The notes: generated by a model not told the origin, from the sequence alone. A stretch of DNA of 64,000 nt from Truepera sp965215315 (GCA_965215315.1 CBDCDB010000008.1:868001-932000), one strand, 5' to 3'; counted from the first letter of the stretch, positions 8,778 through 17,698 are shown. Made by a program: numbers and translations.

Positions 8778-10214
8778 ATGCCGCGCTTTTTATGGATTTT
8801 AATCTTTAGCCTCACGCTAGCCGCTTGCAACGAGCAGACCGCCGAAACACCTAACACCGCCGGACCGAACGTCGTTAGCTTTGCCCTGCTCAACGCAGAT
8901 ACGGAAGAACCCCTCGAGCCCTACACCTCACTTTCAGAGAGTGCGAACATCGACTTTGCCGCGCTGCCCTCACAAGAGATAACGCTACTGGCTAAAACGA
9001 ATCCTACCACCGTCGGCAGTGTAAGGTTTGACTTTGGGGACTCGAGCTTTGTGGACGACACGGCACCGTACACCCTTTCCGCCCAAAACGGTTGGGTACC
9101 CTCGCCCGAAGTTCCCGTTACCGCAACGGCGTTTACTACGGGCGGCAAGGGCGGCACCCCGCTTAGCCTGACGTTTAACGCTTTGGGCCCGGTAGAGGGT
9201 GAGAACCACTATCTTTACGTCTTTCGCACCGCTGCTATCGACGTGTTCGACATCGACCAGAACCACAAAAAGGTCAAGAGCATCCAGTTACCGGGAGGCA
9301 TCGACCGCATCTGGGGTGCGACGGCAAACGCCGCAACGCACCGGCTTTACATCAGCTATCACGACAGCGACGCCAAAGGGGGCTACGAACGAGGCTTGCT
9401 CGCCTTTGATCTCATCAGCGAAAAGCTCGTCTGGAAGCATCTGTATAAACCGTTTGTCGACAGCCCCGCTGTCACCGCAGACGGCAAAACCATCTTTATG
9501 TCGAGCGGTGAAGCGACCGACAAAGGTGACTTCTGGTTTGTGATCGACGCCGCCGACGGTTCCGTAACCGACAAAATTAACGTCTTCCGTGGTGCCCACA
9601 ACACTATTATCGGTCTCAGCGGCAAAAATCTGTACATGGGCAGCGTTCGTTATCCGTATCTGGTCGTCGCCGATACTCAGACCCACGAAATCACTAAAGA
9701 GATCGGGCCGTTTAGAGACGGCGTTCGGCCCTTTACCGTCAACGGTAAGGAAACGCTGGCGTTTGTGAACGTCAACCGCTTTTTGGGCTTTGAAGTCGGT
9801 GATATTGCGACCGGCAAGGTGCTCTACAGCGTTCAGGTGGAAGGCTTTCAGGAAGGGCCGTTTAAGAGCCCGCTTGCGGTGCAAAGTCACGGGGTTGCAC
9901 TCACCCCGGACGAAAAAGAAGTCTGGGTCGTTGACAGCAAAAACAGTCGGGTTCACCTTTACGATGTGACCGGTTTGCCAAACCAAGCTCCGGTCTACAT
10001 AACGAGTATTGAACTTCCCAGCAAACCCAACTGGGTGCAGTTCGCGCGCGGTGGACGCTTCGCCTATACCTCCGGCGGTGAGGTTATTAACGCTAGAACG
10101 AGGCAGATAGTGGGGAAAACCTCGAGCGCCAAAGTCCGTATTCAGATTGACTTTGCGGGTGGTAAACCGAGTCAAGCGTTTGTGCGTTACGGGCTTGGGT
10201 ATGTGACGAACTAA
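8778..10214 (+). CDS. Beta-propeller lipoprotein (YVTN-like)
   Basis: The protein has 478 residues with a lipoprotein signal (LTLAAC, Cys at 17), so it is anchored on the outside of the cell. Residues about 45-135 look like an Ig/PKD-type beta domain (FDFGDSSFVDDTAPYTL). From about 140 onward there are repeating beta-blade units of YVTN/quinoprotein type (HYLYVFRTAAIDVFDIDQNH, GVALTPDEKEVWVVDSKNSR). There are no catalytic residues I recognise, so binding or scaffolding is the likely role. A clear AGGAG ribosome site precedes the ATG. It stands alone between ygfZ and the mutase cluster. Confidence 0.75.
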   Translation: MPRFLWILIFSLTLAACNEQTAETPNTAGPNVVSFALLNADTEEPLEPYTSLSESANIDFAALPSQEITLLAKTNPTTVGSVRFDFGDSSFVDDTAPYTLSAQNGWVPSPEVPVTATAFTTGGKGGTPLSLTFNALGPVEGENHYLYVFRTAAIDVFDIDQNHKKVKSIQLPGGIDRIWGATANAATHRLYISYHDSDAKGGYERGLLAFDLISEKLVWKHLYKPFVDSPAVTADGKTIFMSSGEATDKGDFWFVIDAADGSVTDKINVFRGAHNTIIGLSGKNLYMGSVRYPYLVVADTQTHEITKEIGPFRDGVRPFTVNGKETLAFVNVNRFLGFEVGDIATGKVLYSVQVEGFQEGPFKSPLAVQSHGVALTPDEKEVWVVDSKNSRVHLYDVTGLPNQAPVYITSIELPSKPNWVQFARGGRFAYTSGGEVINARTRQIVGKTSSAKVRIQIDFAGGKPSQAFVRYGLGYVTN

Positions 10215-10266
10215 TCGGCGACACAGATTGCAGAGGTACACGGGCGGTTCAGAAAATCGTGTGCGC

Positions 10267-10272
10267 TATACT
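10267..10272 (+). promoter_or_regulatory. -10 box TATACT of the mutase large-subunit gene
   Basis: TATACT sits exactly six bases before the ATG at 10279, predicting transcription from the start codon itself. This argues against the upstream in-frame ATG at 10228 as the start. Confidence 0.5.
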
Positions 10273-10278
10273 GACCTT

Positions 10279-11925
10279 ATGAAACCGAAAAAAGCGTGGC
10301 TCGAGGCGAGTTACCGCGCCGCAACCGAGCGCATCCCTGAACGCCCGTATCCGTTTCGGACACTTTCTAACCTCCCGGTCGAGCCTGTCTACACCCACAA
10401 AGACTTGGAAAACTTCGACCCGGACGAAAAGCTCGGCTACCCCGGCGAGTATCCGTACACACGCGGCGTGCAGGCGAGCATGTACCGCAGCAAGCTCTGG
10501 ACGATGCGGCAGTTTGCCGGGTTTGGCTCTGCCGCACAGACCAATGCCCGGTTTAAGAAGCTTTTAGAAGCAGGTCAAACCGGACTTTCAACCGCGTTTG
10601 ACTTGCCGACGCTGATGGGTTACGACGCCGACCATGAGATGGCGCGGGGCGAAGTCGGCAAGATGGGCGTCGCGGTCTCGTCTTTGGCCGATATGGAAGT
10701 GCTTTTTGACGGCATCGACGTTGAAGGCGTTACGACTTCAATGACTATCAACAGCCCCGCCAACGCGATTTGGGCGATGTACTTAGCCAACGCCGAAAAA
10801 CGCGGCGCTGACCTCGGTAAAGTCGGCGGCACGCTGCAAAACGACATCTTAAAAGAATTTATTGCTCAAAAAGAGTACATCTTTCCGCCCGCGCCGTCGG
10901 TTGAACTGGTTATCGACACCTTTGAGTGGGGGCCGAAGCACGTGCCGAAATGGAACTTCATTTCGGTGTCGGGCTACCACATCCGCGAGGCCGGAAGTAC
11001 GGCGGTGCAGGAGCTGGCGTTTACACTTGCTGACGGGATTCATTACGTCCGTAAAGCGTTGGAACGCGGCCTGGACATCGACGAATTCGCATCCCGTATC
11101 AGCTTTTTCTTCAACGTCCATAACGACTTTTTTGAGGAAATCGCTAAATTCCGGGCCGCAAGGCGGATTTGGGCGCGGCAGATGCGTGACGTTTACGGCG
11201 CAAAAAACCCTAAATCGTGGATGCTCCGGACGCACGCGCAGACTGCCGGGGTTTCACTTACAGCGCAGCAACCGCAGGTCAATATCGCCCGCGTCGCCAT
11301 CCAAGCTCTAGCCGGAGTTTTGGGCGGGACGAACAGCCTGCACACCGACTCGTTTGATGAAGCTTTGGCACTCCCAACTGAGGCCGCTGCAACGCTCGCG
11401 CTCAGGACGCAGCAGGTGATTGCTTATGAAACAGGCGTCGTCAATACGGCTGACCCGCTCGGCGGCTCGTACTACCTCGAGACCTTAACCGACGAAATGG
11501 AACGGGCCTGCCTCGCCTATTTTGAACAGATCGACGATTTAGGCGGCGTAGAAGCCTCGATCGACGCCGGATTTTTTGCCGCCGAAATAGGCGACGCGTC
11601 GTATCAGCAGCAGCGCGAATTCGACACCGCTGAACGCCTGACAGTCGGCGTGAACGCGTTCGTTTCAGAAGCTTCGGCTACTCCCCTTTTACCTTTCGAC
11701 GCTGAGGTTGAACGGGTGCAGCAGGAGCGGTTGGGGCAAGTACGCCGCGAACGTGACCCGGAGGCCGCGCAAGCCGCCCTCGAGACCCTCCAAAAAGCCG
11801 CCAAAGAGGGTCACAACACCATGCCCGCATTTATGGCGTGCGCCCACGCCTACTGCACCTTGGGCGAACAGATGGACATTTTACGGACGGTTTACGGCAG
11901 CTATCAGGAACCGGCGGTGGTTTAG
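10279..11925 (+). CDS. icmA: B12-dependent acyl-CoA mutase large subunit, isobutyryl-CoA mutase type
   Basis: Starting at 10279 the protein has 548 residues, close to the 566 of isobutyryl-CoA mutase IcmA and well short of one-chain methylmalonyl-CoA mutase because it lacks the B12 domain. The TIM-barrel substrate domain is complete (TGLSTAFDLPTLMGYDADHE, GTLQNDILKEFIAQKEYIFP, LRTHAQTAGVSLTAQQPQVN). The two residues that separate the families, Tyr89/Arg207 in methylmalonyl-CoA mutase, are Phe79 (RQFAGF) and Gln197 (IAQKEY) here. That is the IcmA pattern (Phe80/Gln198). It likely interconverts isobutyryl- and n-butyryl-CoA; substrate is inferred. The B12 subunit is encoded 1.1 kb downstream, past a kinase-like gene. 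Confidence 0.85.
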   Translation: MKPKKAWLEASYRAATERIPERPYPFRTLSNLPVEPVYTHKDLENFDPDEKLGYPGEYPYTRGVQASMYRSKLWTMRQFAGFGSAAQTNARFKKLLEAGQTGLSTAFDLPTLMGYDADHEMARGEVGKMGVAVSSLADMEVLFDGIDVEGVTTSMTINSPANAIWAMYLANAEKRGADLGKVGGTLQNDILKEFIAQKEYIFPPAPSVELVIDTFEWGPKHVPKWNFISVSGYHIREAGSTAVQELAFTLADGIHYVRKALERGLDIDEFASRISFFFNVHNDFFEEIAKFRAARRIWARQMRDVYGAKNPKSWMLRTHAQTAGVSLTAQQPQVNIARVAIQALAGVLGGTNSLHTDSFDEALALPTEAAATLALRTQQVIAYETGVVNTADPLGGSYYLETLTDEMERACLAYFEQIDDLGGVEASIDAGFFAAEIGDASYQQQREFDTAERLTVGVNAFVSEASATPLLPFDAEVERVQQERLGQVRRERDPEAAQAALETLQKAAKEGHNTMPAFMACAHAYCTLGEQMDILRTVYGSYQEPAVV

Positions 11926-12023
11926 ACATTGAGAGTACGCTTTGGACAGACACCCGTTGACAGCTATGGCAGCAAAACGTCTTCCCATCACCTTTTACGG
12001 GCCTATGGTATGACTGTAGGCAA

Positions 12024-12959
12024 GTGTCTCAAGACTCTCTAGGCCGAGCGACCCACACGCTGCTCTCCCCCAACGACGTGCTTAAACTCGTCAATACCCA
12101 CTATTCTCTAGGCGAAGCGCAATACTGCGACCTCATCAGGCGCGGGTTTAATGACCATTACCTGGTCGAGTTTGCGGACACAAAATATATCTTCCGGGTG
12201 TATTTGGACAAATATTATATCGAATCTACCGACGCGTTTCAGTTTGAGCTGGATTTGCTCGAGCATTTACACCAAGCAGGCGTACCCGTTGCCCACGCAC
12301 TGCGTAAGACCGATGGTGAGTTACTCGGCTCGACTTTCACACTGTTAGGTGAACGAGCCTTTGCGCTTTTCTCTTATGCGGCAGGCGAGGAAGTTACTGA
12401 AGACAAGCTTATGACCTTGGGACGAAGCTTTCAACTCGGAAAGACGATGGCTAGGCTTCATCTCGCGGCAAATAGTTTCAAATCAAACCACAAGCGCTAC
12501 CACCTAGACCTTAAATACCTAGTTGATGAACCGCTAAGGTTAATGGCCCAACAAGAAGACGAATCGTCAAGAGTTTTGGCGCAAGAAGAGTATGAGAGAA
12601 ACCGCGAAACGCTTACGTCGTTGCAACCTATTGACGACCTCGTCCATACTGTCAAAGCCCTCGAGACCAACAAAGACGAATTCGGCATCGTTCACGGTGA
12701 CTTGCACCCCGGTAACATTCGCTTTGAAGGCGATCAGGTCACGTTTTTTGACTTTGATCATTGTGCTTACGGTTGGCGAGCTTATGATCTGGGGCCTATG
12801 TCTTTTCTACCCGAAGCAAAATTTGAGAAGGTTATGGAAGGGTACGAATCCGTTCGTCCTTTAAGCGAAGGTGAGCGCTCGAGCCTACCCGCTTTTGCAA
12901 AATTGCGAATGCTCTGGGATATGGGCGATATGCTGGCAACGACCTCGTTAAGAGCTTAG
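12024..12959 (+). CDS. APH/choline-kinase-family phosphotransferase
   Basis: This 311-residue protein has the aminoglycoside phosphotransferase (APH) fold. An N-lobe with a beta-strand pair and probable ATP Lys/Arg region (FADTKYIFRVYLDKYY) precedes the catalytic HGDLHPGN loop (about 233-240) and the metal-binding FFDFDHCAYGWRAYDLG motif. The family phosphorylates small hydroxyl or amine substrates; homoserine kinase II-like and spectinomycin kinase-like members share this look, so the substrate is open. Translation appears to start at the GTG at 12024, with TATG-type -10 sequences shortly upstream and no ribosome site. It lies between the two subunit genes of the acyl-CoA mutase on the same strand, which suggests a linked role but does not prove it. 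Confidence 0.8.
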   Translation: MSQDSLGRATHTLLSPNDVLKLVNTHYSLGEAQYCDLIRRGFNDHYLVEFADTKYIFRVYLDKYYIESTDAFQFELDLLEHLHQAGVPVAHALRKTDGELLGSTFTLLGERAFALFSYAAGEEVTEDKLMTLGRSFQLGKTMARLHLAANSFKSNHKRYHLDLKYLVDEPLRLMAQQEDESSRVLAQEEYERNRETLTSLQPIDDLVHTVKALETNKDEFGIVHGDLHPGNIRFEGDQVTFFDFDHCAYGWRAYDLGPMSFLPEAKFEKVMEGYESVRPLSEGERSSLPAFAKLRMLWDMGDMLATTSLRA

Positions 12960-13054
12960 CCGAGCAGTTAGTTTACGGCTGACCATTTAGCAAAGTGTTG
13001 CAAGAGCTTTCGATTCGGCACACGGTACAGCAACGACTTTCCTTGAACCTACGC

Positions 13055-13060
13055 TATGAT
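13055..13060 (+). promoter_or_regulatory. -10 box TATGAT of the mutase small-subunit gene
   Basis: TATGAT lies six bases before the ATG at 13067, the window's common leaderless geometry. It implies that the small subunit has its own promoter even though it lies downstream of the kinase gene. Confidence 0.5.
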
Positions 13061-13066
13061 AGCGCT

Positions 13067-13483
13067 ATGGAACAGCGAAAAATTCGCGTTTTAATCGGGA
13101 AACCCGGTTTGGACGGTCACGACCGAGGTGCCAAGGTCATCGCCCGCGCTCTCCGCGACGCCGGGATGGAGGTCATCTATACGGGCCTCCGGCAAACGAG
13201 CGACATGATCGTTTCGGCGGCCATCCAAGAAGACGTAGATGTGGTGGGCTTGTCCGTGTTGTCCGGCGCACATATGCACTACTTTCAGGAGCTTACCGAC
13301 AAGTTGCGCGCACGTGGCGCTGACGATATCCTGATTTTTGGTGGCGGCATCGTTCCGGATCAGGATTTGCCGAGACTTAAGGAGATGGGCGTTGCGGCGA
13401 TCTTTACGCCGGGGACGAGTACGCAGGAGGTGGTGAAGTTTTTGCGTGAAGCTTTGCCGGAAACAAAAGCGCACGAGCTTTGA
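13067..13483 (+). CDS. icmB: Acyl-CoA mutase small subunit, cobalamin-binding
   Basis: This 138-residue protein matches the 136-residue IcmB. It carries the base-off/His-on B12 motif DGHDRG (D16-x-H18-x-x-G21), then LSVLSGAH and FGGGIVP, which complete the cobalamin fold. His18 would be the lower axial ligand of adenosylcobalamin. I chose 13067 rather than the in-frame 12995 because homology begins there and a TATGAT box is placed six bases upstream. It should assemble with the large subunit encoded at 10279-11925. Confidence 0.9.
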   Translation: MEQRKIRVLIGKPGLDGHDRGAKVIARALRDAGMEVIYTGLRQTSDMIVSAAIQEDVDVVGLSVLSGAHMHYFQELTDKLRARGADDILIFGGGIVPDQDLPRLKEMGVAAIFTPGTSTQEVVKFLREALPETKAHEL

Positions 13484-13699
13484 AGGTTAGCATGGGGTGC
13501 TCGAGCGACGTTTAGAGAGGCTAGAGCGCTTGATATTCGTGTGCCGAGGCTCGAGGCCGCCCAACCGTATTTTGTAGAAGATTAAAACGCGTAGCAGTGT
13601 TTTTCTCGAGATGCCTCCCTGTGTGCTTTAGTGGTAGCCATGACCCCCTCTGAACCTCTAAACGTTGGCTTTTTACTCTTTCCGAACGTGACACAACTA

Positions 13700-13831
13700 T
13701 AGCAGGTATCATCTAGTTTGAGCCGCTCTGGGAAAACGATTGTCGTTCCTGCGGAGAACTTCGTACACTAGCACGCACCCCTAAGAGATGATAGCTGCAA
13801 GATTCGCACTCAGTAGTTGTGATAATTGCTG
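13700..13831 (+). repeat. MITE copy A (132-bp form), TA target duplication
   Basis: It starts TAGCAGGTATCATCTAG and ends TGATAATTGCTG (expected TGCTA, one change). It is flanked by TA at 13698-13699 and 13832-13833. Removing element plus one TA joins GTG ACA CAA CTA to GAT TTT ACC, restoring VTQLDFTG of the hydratase. It is about 85% identical by eye to copy B at 42580-42711 and the same length. Confidence 0.85.
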
Positions 13832-14078
13832 TAGATTTTACCGGGCCTTTTGAGGTCTTTGCCCGTACACCCAACACGGCGGTTCATCTCATTGCCAACG
13901 ACCTAAACCCAGTCTTTAGTGCGCCGGGAAACTTGCAGCTTTAGCCTACAGTGACAATGCGGGCCGCGCCGCAACTAGATGTTATCTGCGTGCCGGGTGG
14001 CTCGGGCGTCAAAGAGCTGATAAGAAGACGCCGAAACCCTCGAATTTTTGCGTAGACAGGCCGAAAGTGCGCGTTATA

Positions 14079-14180
14079 TAGCAGGTATTATCTGGGAACA
14101 GACGCCCCCACATTCATCTGAACTGTCTAGCACGTAACATTCTATGGTGATAAAGGTAGCCTTCAACCGCTTGAGTGCTA
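14079..14180 (+). repeat. MITE copy C (102-bp form), TA target duplication
   Basis: It starts TAGCAGGTATTATCTGGG, has the core GTCTAGCACG, and ends GCTTGAGTGCTA. TA flanks it at 14077-14078 and 14181-14182. Excision restores CGT TAT ATC ACC TCA (RYITS) in the hydratase frame. It is related to the reverse-strand copy at 45854-45954 along its full length. Confidence 0.9.
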
Positions 14181-14248
14181 TATCACCTCAGTTTGCACAG
14201 GGGCACTGGTACTAGGGGCAGCAGGTTTGCTTAAAGGCTACCGCGCTA

Positions 14249-15082
14249 CGAGAAGCCATCTCAAAAACGCCTAAGCAGTAATTTGATGCAGCCGAGATGC
14301 AGGAAGGCCAAGAAGTTTAGGGAGTGATGTTCATAGCGAACGACCAGACGGCGAAAGTTGCCGAGGTGGGCGAATAGCCGTTCAATCTTCCAGCGCCGTT
14401 TGTAGCGCCTCAGTTTACGTCCATCTTGCGTCTTGGCTTTTTTACGGTTTCTTCGGTGAGGCGCAATCATTTCAACACCTGCTTCGGCGAGTTCAGCGTC
14501 AAGCGGATCACTGTCATACGCTTTGTCACCGATTAACTTGTCGGGTTTGCCGCTGACGTGTCGAGATGCGAGAGTCGCGTGTACCAACCGGACCTCATGT
14601 GGGCTAGCAGACGTAACGTGCAGGGCGAGGCAAGTACCACCAGCGTCCGATACCGCCATGACTTTGCTACCCTTACCCCGTTTAGTCTTACCAACTGCTG
14701 ACCCCCTTTTTTCGCAGCCACAAAGGTACCGTCGATAAAGCATTCCGACAAGTCGAGTTTGCCCCGCTGCAGGGGGTCATGCGCTAAAGTCTCTAGAATC
14801 TGCCGCAACACGCCGTTTCTCTCCCATTCTTGAAAGCGCCGATGGCACGTCTGATAGGGCGGATAGCGCTCGGGTAAATCAGCCCACTGTGCGCCCGTTC
14901 GTAATATCCAGCAGATGCCCTTAAGTATCGCTCGTGGTTCTCGTCTGGGACGGCCTTTGCCATCTTTGCGTCGAGCTGGTTCGGGAATGAGCGGCCCTAG
15001 TACTTCCCACTGTTCATCGGTGAGTTCCATACCACCGTTCTAACAGCTATGCAGCTGACTATTCGTTTTTGAGATGGCTTCT
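14249..15082 (-). mobile_element. IS5-family insertion sequence
   Basis: The 19-bp inverted repeat AGAAGCCATCTCAAAAACG is at 14251-14269, with its complement at 15064-15082. CTA occurs at both edges (14246-14248 and 15081-15083), consistent with a short TA-type target duplication as in the IS427 group. The exact duplication is uncertain by a base or two. The element is about 0.83 kb, carries one two-frame transposase gene on the reverse strand, and interrupts the hydratase gene. It looks intact. Confidence 0.85.
14261..15030 (-). CDS. IS5-family transposase made by -1 frameshift
   Basis: The first frame (15030 to about 14710) encodes the N-terminal domain (MELTDEQWEVLGPLIPEPAR) and the first catalytic Asp in ECFIDGTFVAAKKGG. 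The second frame continues with GKTKRGKGSKVMAVSDAGG, DKLIGDKAYDSDPLDAELAE (second Asp) and RRWKIERLFAHLGNFRRL (catalytic Glu) to its stop near 14261. The switch occurs on the run GCGAAAAAAGGGGGT near 14705-14716, a classic A6G-type slippery stretch for programmed -1 frameshifting in IS5/IS427 elements. The fused product would be about 255 residues. All three catalytic residues are present, so it is probably active. Confidence 0.85.
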
Positions 15083-15405
15083 ACACACTGGTTGTCGCTC
15101 GAGCTACTCCTTCTATTCGGCGCAGTTCCAGTTGAAGAACGTGTGATCACAGACCGAAACCGCGTGACAGGGGGCGGCGTCACTGCTGGGATTGACTTCG
15201 GCCTTACCCTCGCCGCAGAGCTTTTTGGTGTAGAAACGGCGCATAGGGTTCAATTCATGATGGCGTACAACCCGGCTCCACCTTTTTCTAGCGGTTCTCC
15301 TGCACAAGCAAACAGCACACTTGTGGAAGAAATCAAACGCACCAGCGCCGCTAGGCAAAACGAAAGATACGACGTAGCAGTACGTGCTGCAGCAGCACTA
15401 AAAAG

Positions 15406-16323
15406 CTAATCTTTGTACTTCACAAAAACCTTTACGGGTGCCACCGCAGGCAGCTGTTCAAACGTTTCGGGTAAGTCATCAGCTGAAACCCGCGCCGTAA
15501 AAAGCTTGTCCAGCGGCGCTCGCGTCTCCTGCCAATACTCAAAGAAAGCTCGCGCGAACCCCGAATAGTCTTCCCCACCCGATGACCCTACAACCGAGAG
15601 TTCACGCTCGTGAAACTCCGGGATTAAAACAAGGGGCTCCAGGTTCCCATCTGCCAAAACACAGATTTGGCCTCCAAGTTTCAGGTGACGTTGCAAGGTA
15701 GCAAAGGCGGCTTGAGTGCTCGAGCACTCCACCCCAGCAGCGTACTCTCCGGTTAACTCATCTGGAGAAAAAACGCTTCGTGCACCCAACTCGAGCGCCA
15801 ATTCTCTCCTTTTTAGGTTGGGTTCAACGACGTCAACTTGAAATCCCAACCAGCGCAACCGGTAGAGCGCCAACAGCCCTATCGTTCCGACTCCGGTGAT
15901 GAGCACCGTATCTTCAGGTCTGAGGCGCAGTTTGCCGACGCCTTTGCTCGAGTCATTCGACAAAATAGCGAGGAGTGCAATCTCGTCAGGAACACCTTCC
16001 AGGACGCGCATAAGCTTGGAGGATGGAACGCACGCAGCGGTGCGGTGGCCGTAGGTCGAGACGACCTTCTCCCCTACCCGGACGTTTTTTACGGTTTGCC
16101 CGACGCGGACGACCCGAGCCAAGCTTTCGTACCCAGTCATCAGGGGATAACTAGGCGGGCCGACGCTGCGTGCATCACCTCGGTAAAGCGGGCCTTCGGT
16201 ACCGACACTGATACTTCCGGCGAGGGTCTCGAGCCACACCTCCCCCGCTTCGGGTGGCTTTAGCTCCCCTTCAGTCCATCGTAAGTCGTGAGGGCCGTAC
16301 AACAGCAGTTCGGTGTAGCGCAC
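15406..16323 (-). CDS. Zinc-free MDR-family oxidoreductase
   Basis: This 305-residue medium-chain dehydrogenase/reductase family protein has a GroES-like N-terminal half (GSISVGTEGPLYRGD, where the catalytic zinc Cys is replaced) and a Rossmann half with VLITGVGTIGLLALYRLRWL. It resembles the bacteriochlorophyllide-dehydrogenase (BchC)-like branch; the substrate is unknown. The start is a GTG twelve bases after the stop of the zinc-ribbon protein gene, so both are one operon. Its stop overlaps the stop of the broken hydratase on the other strand. Confidence 0.75.
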   Translation of the reverse strand: MRYTELLLYGPHDLRWTEGELKPPEAGEVWLETLAGSISVGTEGPLYRGDARSVGPPSYPLMTGYESLARVVRVGQTVKNVRVGEKVVSTYGHRTAACVPSSKLMRVLEGVPDEIALLAILSNDSSKGVGKLRLRPEDTVLITGVGTIGLLALYRLRWLGFQVDVVEPNLKRRELALELGARSVFSPDELTGEYAAGVECSSTQAAFATLQRHLKLGGQICVLADGNLEPLVLIPEFHERELSVVGSSGGEDYSGFARAFFEYWQETRAPLDKLFTARVSADDLPETFEQLPAVAPVKVFVKYKD

Positions 16324-16335
16324 CGGACTAGAGAC

Positions 16336-17040
16336 TTACGACGCGTCTTTGGCCCACAAAAGCCGCCCGCAACTCGGGCAACGCGTAACGCCTTTGCCAC
16401 TCCGCGACTTTTGAATCACGTGGATCGGCAGCCGCACGTTACACCCGCCGCACCGCTGATTGTCGATAATCTCGACCAAACCGACGCCGCGCCGCGCTTT
16501 ACGCACCTGTTCATACTGTTTCAGAAGCGGCGCGTCTACGTCATGGGCGACCTTTTCACGCTCCTCGGAGAGTGTTTCGATACGGGCGTCTACGTCTTTG
16601 ACGCGGGCGTCCTCGGCTTCGGCGGCGCTCTCGAGTTCCGGTTCCAAATCTTCAATGTCGCCGCGGAGCCGGTTGACATCTTCCTCGTAACCCTCGAGCC
16701 GCTCCATCAGCGGCAAGGTATCCTCTTCGAGTTCCTGGTAGCGCGTCGCAAACTGCATCTCTTGATTTTGGTACTGTGCGGCTTCTTTGGCGGTGGCAGC
16801 CTCGAGCGCCCCCTGCGCCGAACTTTTACGGCGCTCGTCGAGGGTTCTAAGCTCCATTTCGCCCTGCGAAACCTCTTTACGAAGGTCGCTGTAGCGGACT
16901 TCAGCAGCCTCTAGTTCGGTCTGAAGCTGCGCAATACGCTCGCGTAAACTGAGCAGTTCGGTGGGCGTCTGCCCCCGCTCTTCTAGAAGCGTGTCAAGGT
17001 CGAGGTCGCGGCGCTGCACCTGACTTAGGGTCTCGAGCAT
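16336..17040 (-). CDS. Coiled-coil protein with C-terminal zinc ribbon
   Basis: The protein has 234 residues. About 1-175 form a long antiparallel coiled coil (LRERIAQLQTELEAAEVRYS, LEPELESAAEAEDARVKDVD). The C-terminus is a C4 zinc ribbon (CGGC at about 198-201, CPSC at about 222-225). This architecture is common in bacteria, usually annotated as C4-type zinc ribbon protein, with proposed nucleic-acid or secretion-linked roles but no settled function. A perfect AGGAGG ribosome site lies seven bases before the ATG. It is the first gene of a two-gene operon with the MDR oxidoreductase. Confidence 0.85.
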   Translation of the reverse strand: MLETLSQVQRRDLDLDTLLEERGQTPTELLSLRERIAQLQTELEAAEVRYSDLRKEVSQGEMELRTLDERRKSSAQGALEAATAKEAAQYQNQEMQFATRYQELEEDTLPLMERLEGYEEDVNRLRGDIEDLEPELESAAEAEDARVKDVDARIETLSEEREKVAHDVDAPLLKQYEQVRKARRGVGLVEIIDNQRCGGCNVRLPIHVIQKSRSGKGVTRCPSCGRLLWAKDAS

Positions 17041-17233
17041 GGTTTCCTCCTGCGCCCTTGTAGCGCCGTAAATCCGTAAAATGCACCATAAAAAACCGCC
17101 CGGTCAGACGACGGGACGGTCTAGGCTGGGCCACAAGGCGACTTCATTAGCTCACTCTAGCATATGCCCCCCTACGGTTTAAGCTCAACCCCAGGGAAGC
17201 TCGGTTAATAAACTCAGCTGGTAGACTCAGCGC

Positions 17234-17698
17234 ATGTTTGAGGACTCGGTCGAGAGTTTTATCACCCAGTGGCGGCCCTACGCTGCCGACGTCACGCTTT
17301 TTCCCCATACCGAAGGGAGCCCGCTCCTAGAGTGCCGCGCCGCCGGTGCCATCTTTAGTGTGTTAGAGCGCACCGGCCCCTACAACGCCGACGTCGGCCC
17401 CGCCAAACTGATTTTACACCTTACGACCGAGCAGCTTGGAGCGTCCGAAGAACCCGTGCGTAAACTTTCAGTTCTCGGGCCGAGTCAACTGGGCGTGTGG
17501 GGGTTGGTCGTTTTGCGGCAAGGCCGGATGGTCGTGGTTGACGCGGGCGCGCCGATAGTCGTCGGCAGTTTTGCCCCGCTCCCCGAGACGCTGGCGGCGG
17601 GCGACTGGGTAAGCGTCACAGGAATCGCACCGGTTCACGGGTTTTTACTGCCAAAAAAGTCGCGTACTACGCTCGTTCCGGCGCACAGTGAAATCTAA
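17234..17698 (+). CDS. Hypothetical protein
   Basis: The product is a 154-residue soluble protein of mixed alpha/beta content (MFEDSVESFITQWRPYAADV). I recognise no family. The start is supported by a TAGACT box placed six bases before the ATG. It has no signal sequence or membrane helix. It stands alone between two reverse-strand operons. Confidence 0.6.
   Translation: MFEDSVESFITQWRPYAADVTLFPHTEGSPLLECRAAGAIFSVLERTGPYNADVGPAKLILHLTTEQLGASEEPVRKLSVLGPSQLGVWGLVVLRQGRMVVVDAGAPIVVGSFAPLPETLAAGDWVSVTGIAPVHGFLLPKKSRTTLVPAHSEI

Larger units (their letters stand above)
13640..15409 (+). pseudogene. Isonitrile hydratase (DJ-1/PfpI family), broken by three mobile elements
   Basis: Joining the flanks of three insertions rebuilds one gene from the ATG at 13640 (MTPSEPLNVGFLLFPNVTQL) through DFTGPFEVFARTPNTAVHLI, LDVICVPGGSGVKEL, ESARYITSVCTGALVLGAAG and HWLSLELLLLFGAVPVEERV to the TAA at 15409. 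The catalytic Cys motif SVCTGA is present. Cyclohexyl-isocyanide hydratase (InhA) proteins read the same way. Insertions: a 132-bp miniature element at 13700-13831, a 102-bp one at 14079-14180, and an IS5-family element at about 14249-15080. The gene also has an in-frame TAG after NLQL, and a frameshift after KELI before EDAETLEFLR. The C-terminal third after the IS element is intact and in frame. Clearly non-functional. Confidence 0.85.

Noticed and set aside
9288..10241. 317-codon reverse frame opposite the beta-propeller lipoprotein gene
   Set aside because: The forward frame has a lipobox, ribosome site and repeat structure; the reverse one has no recognisable features.
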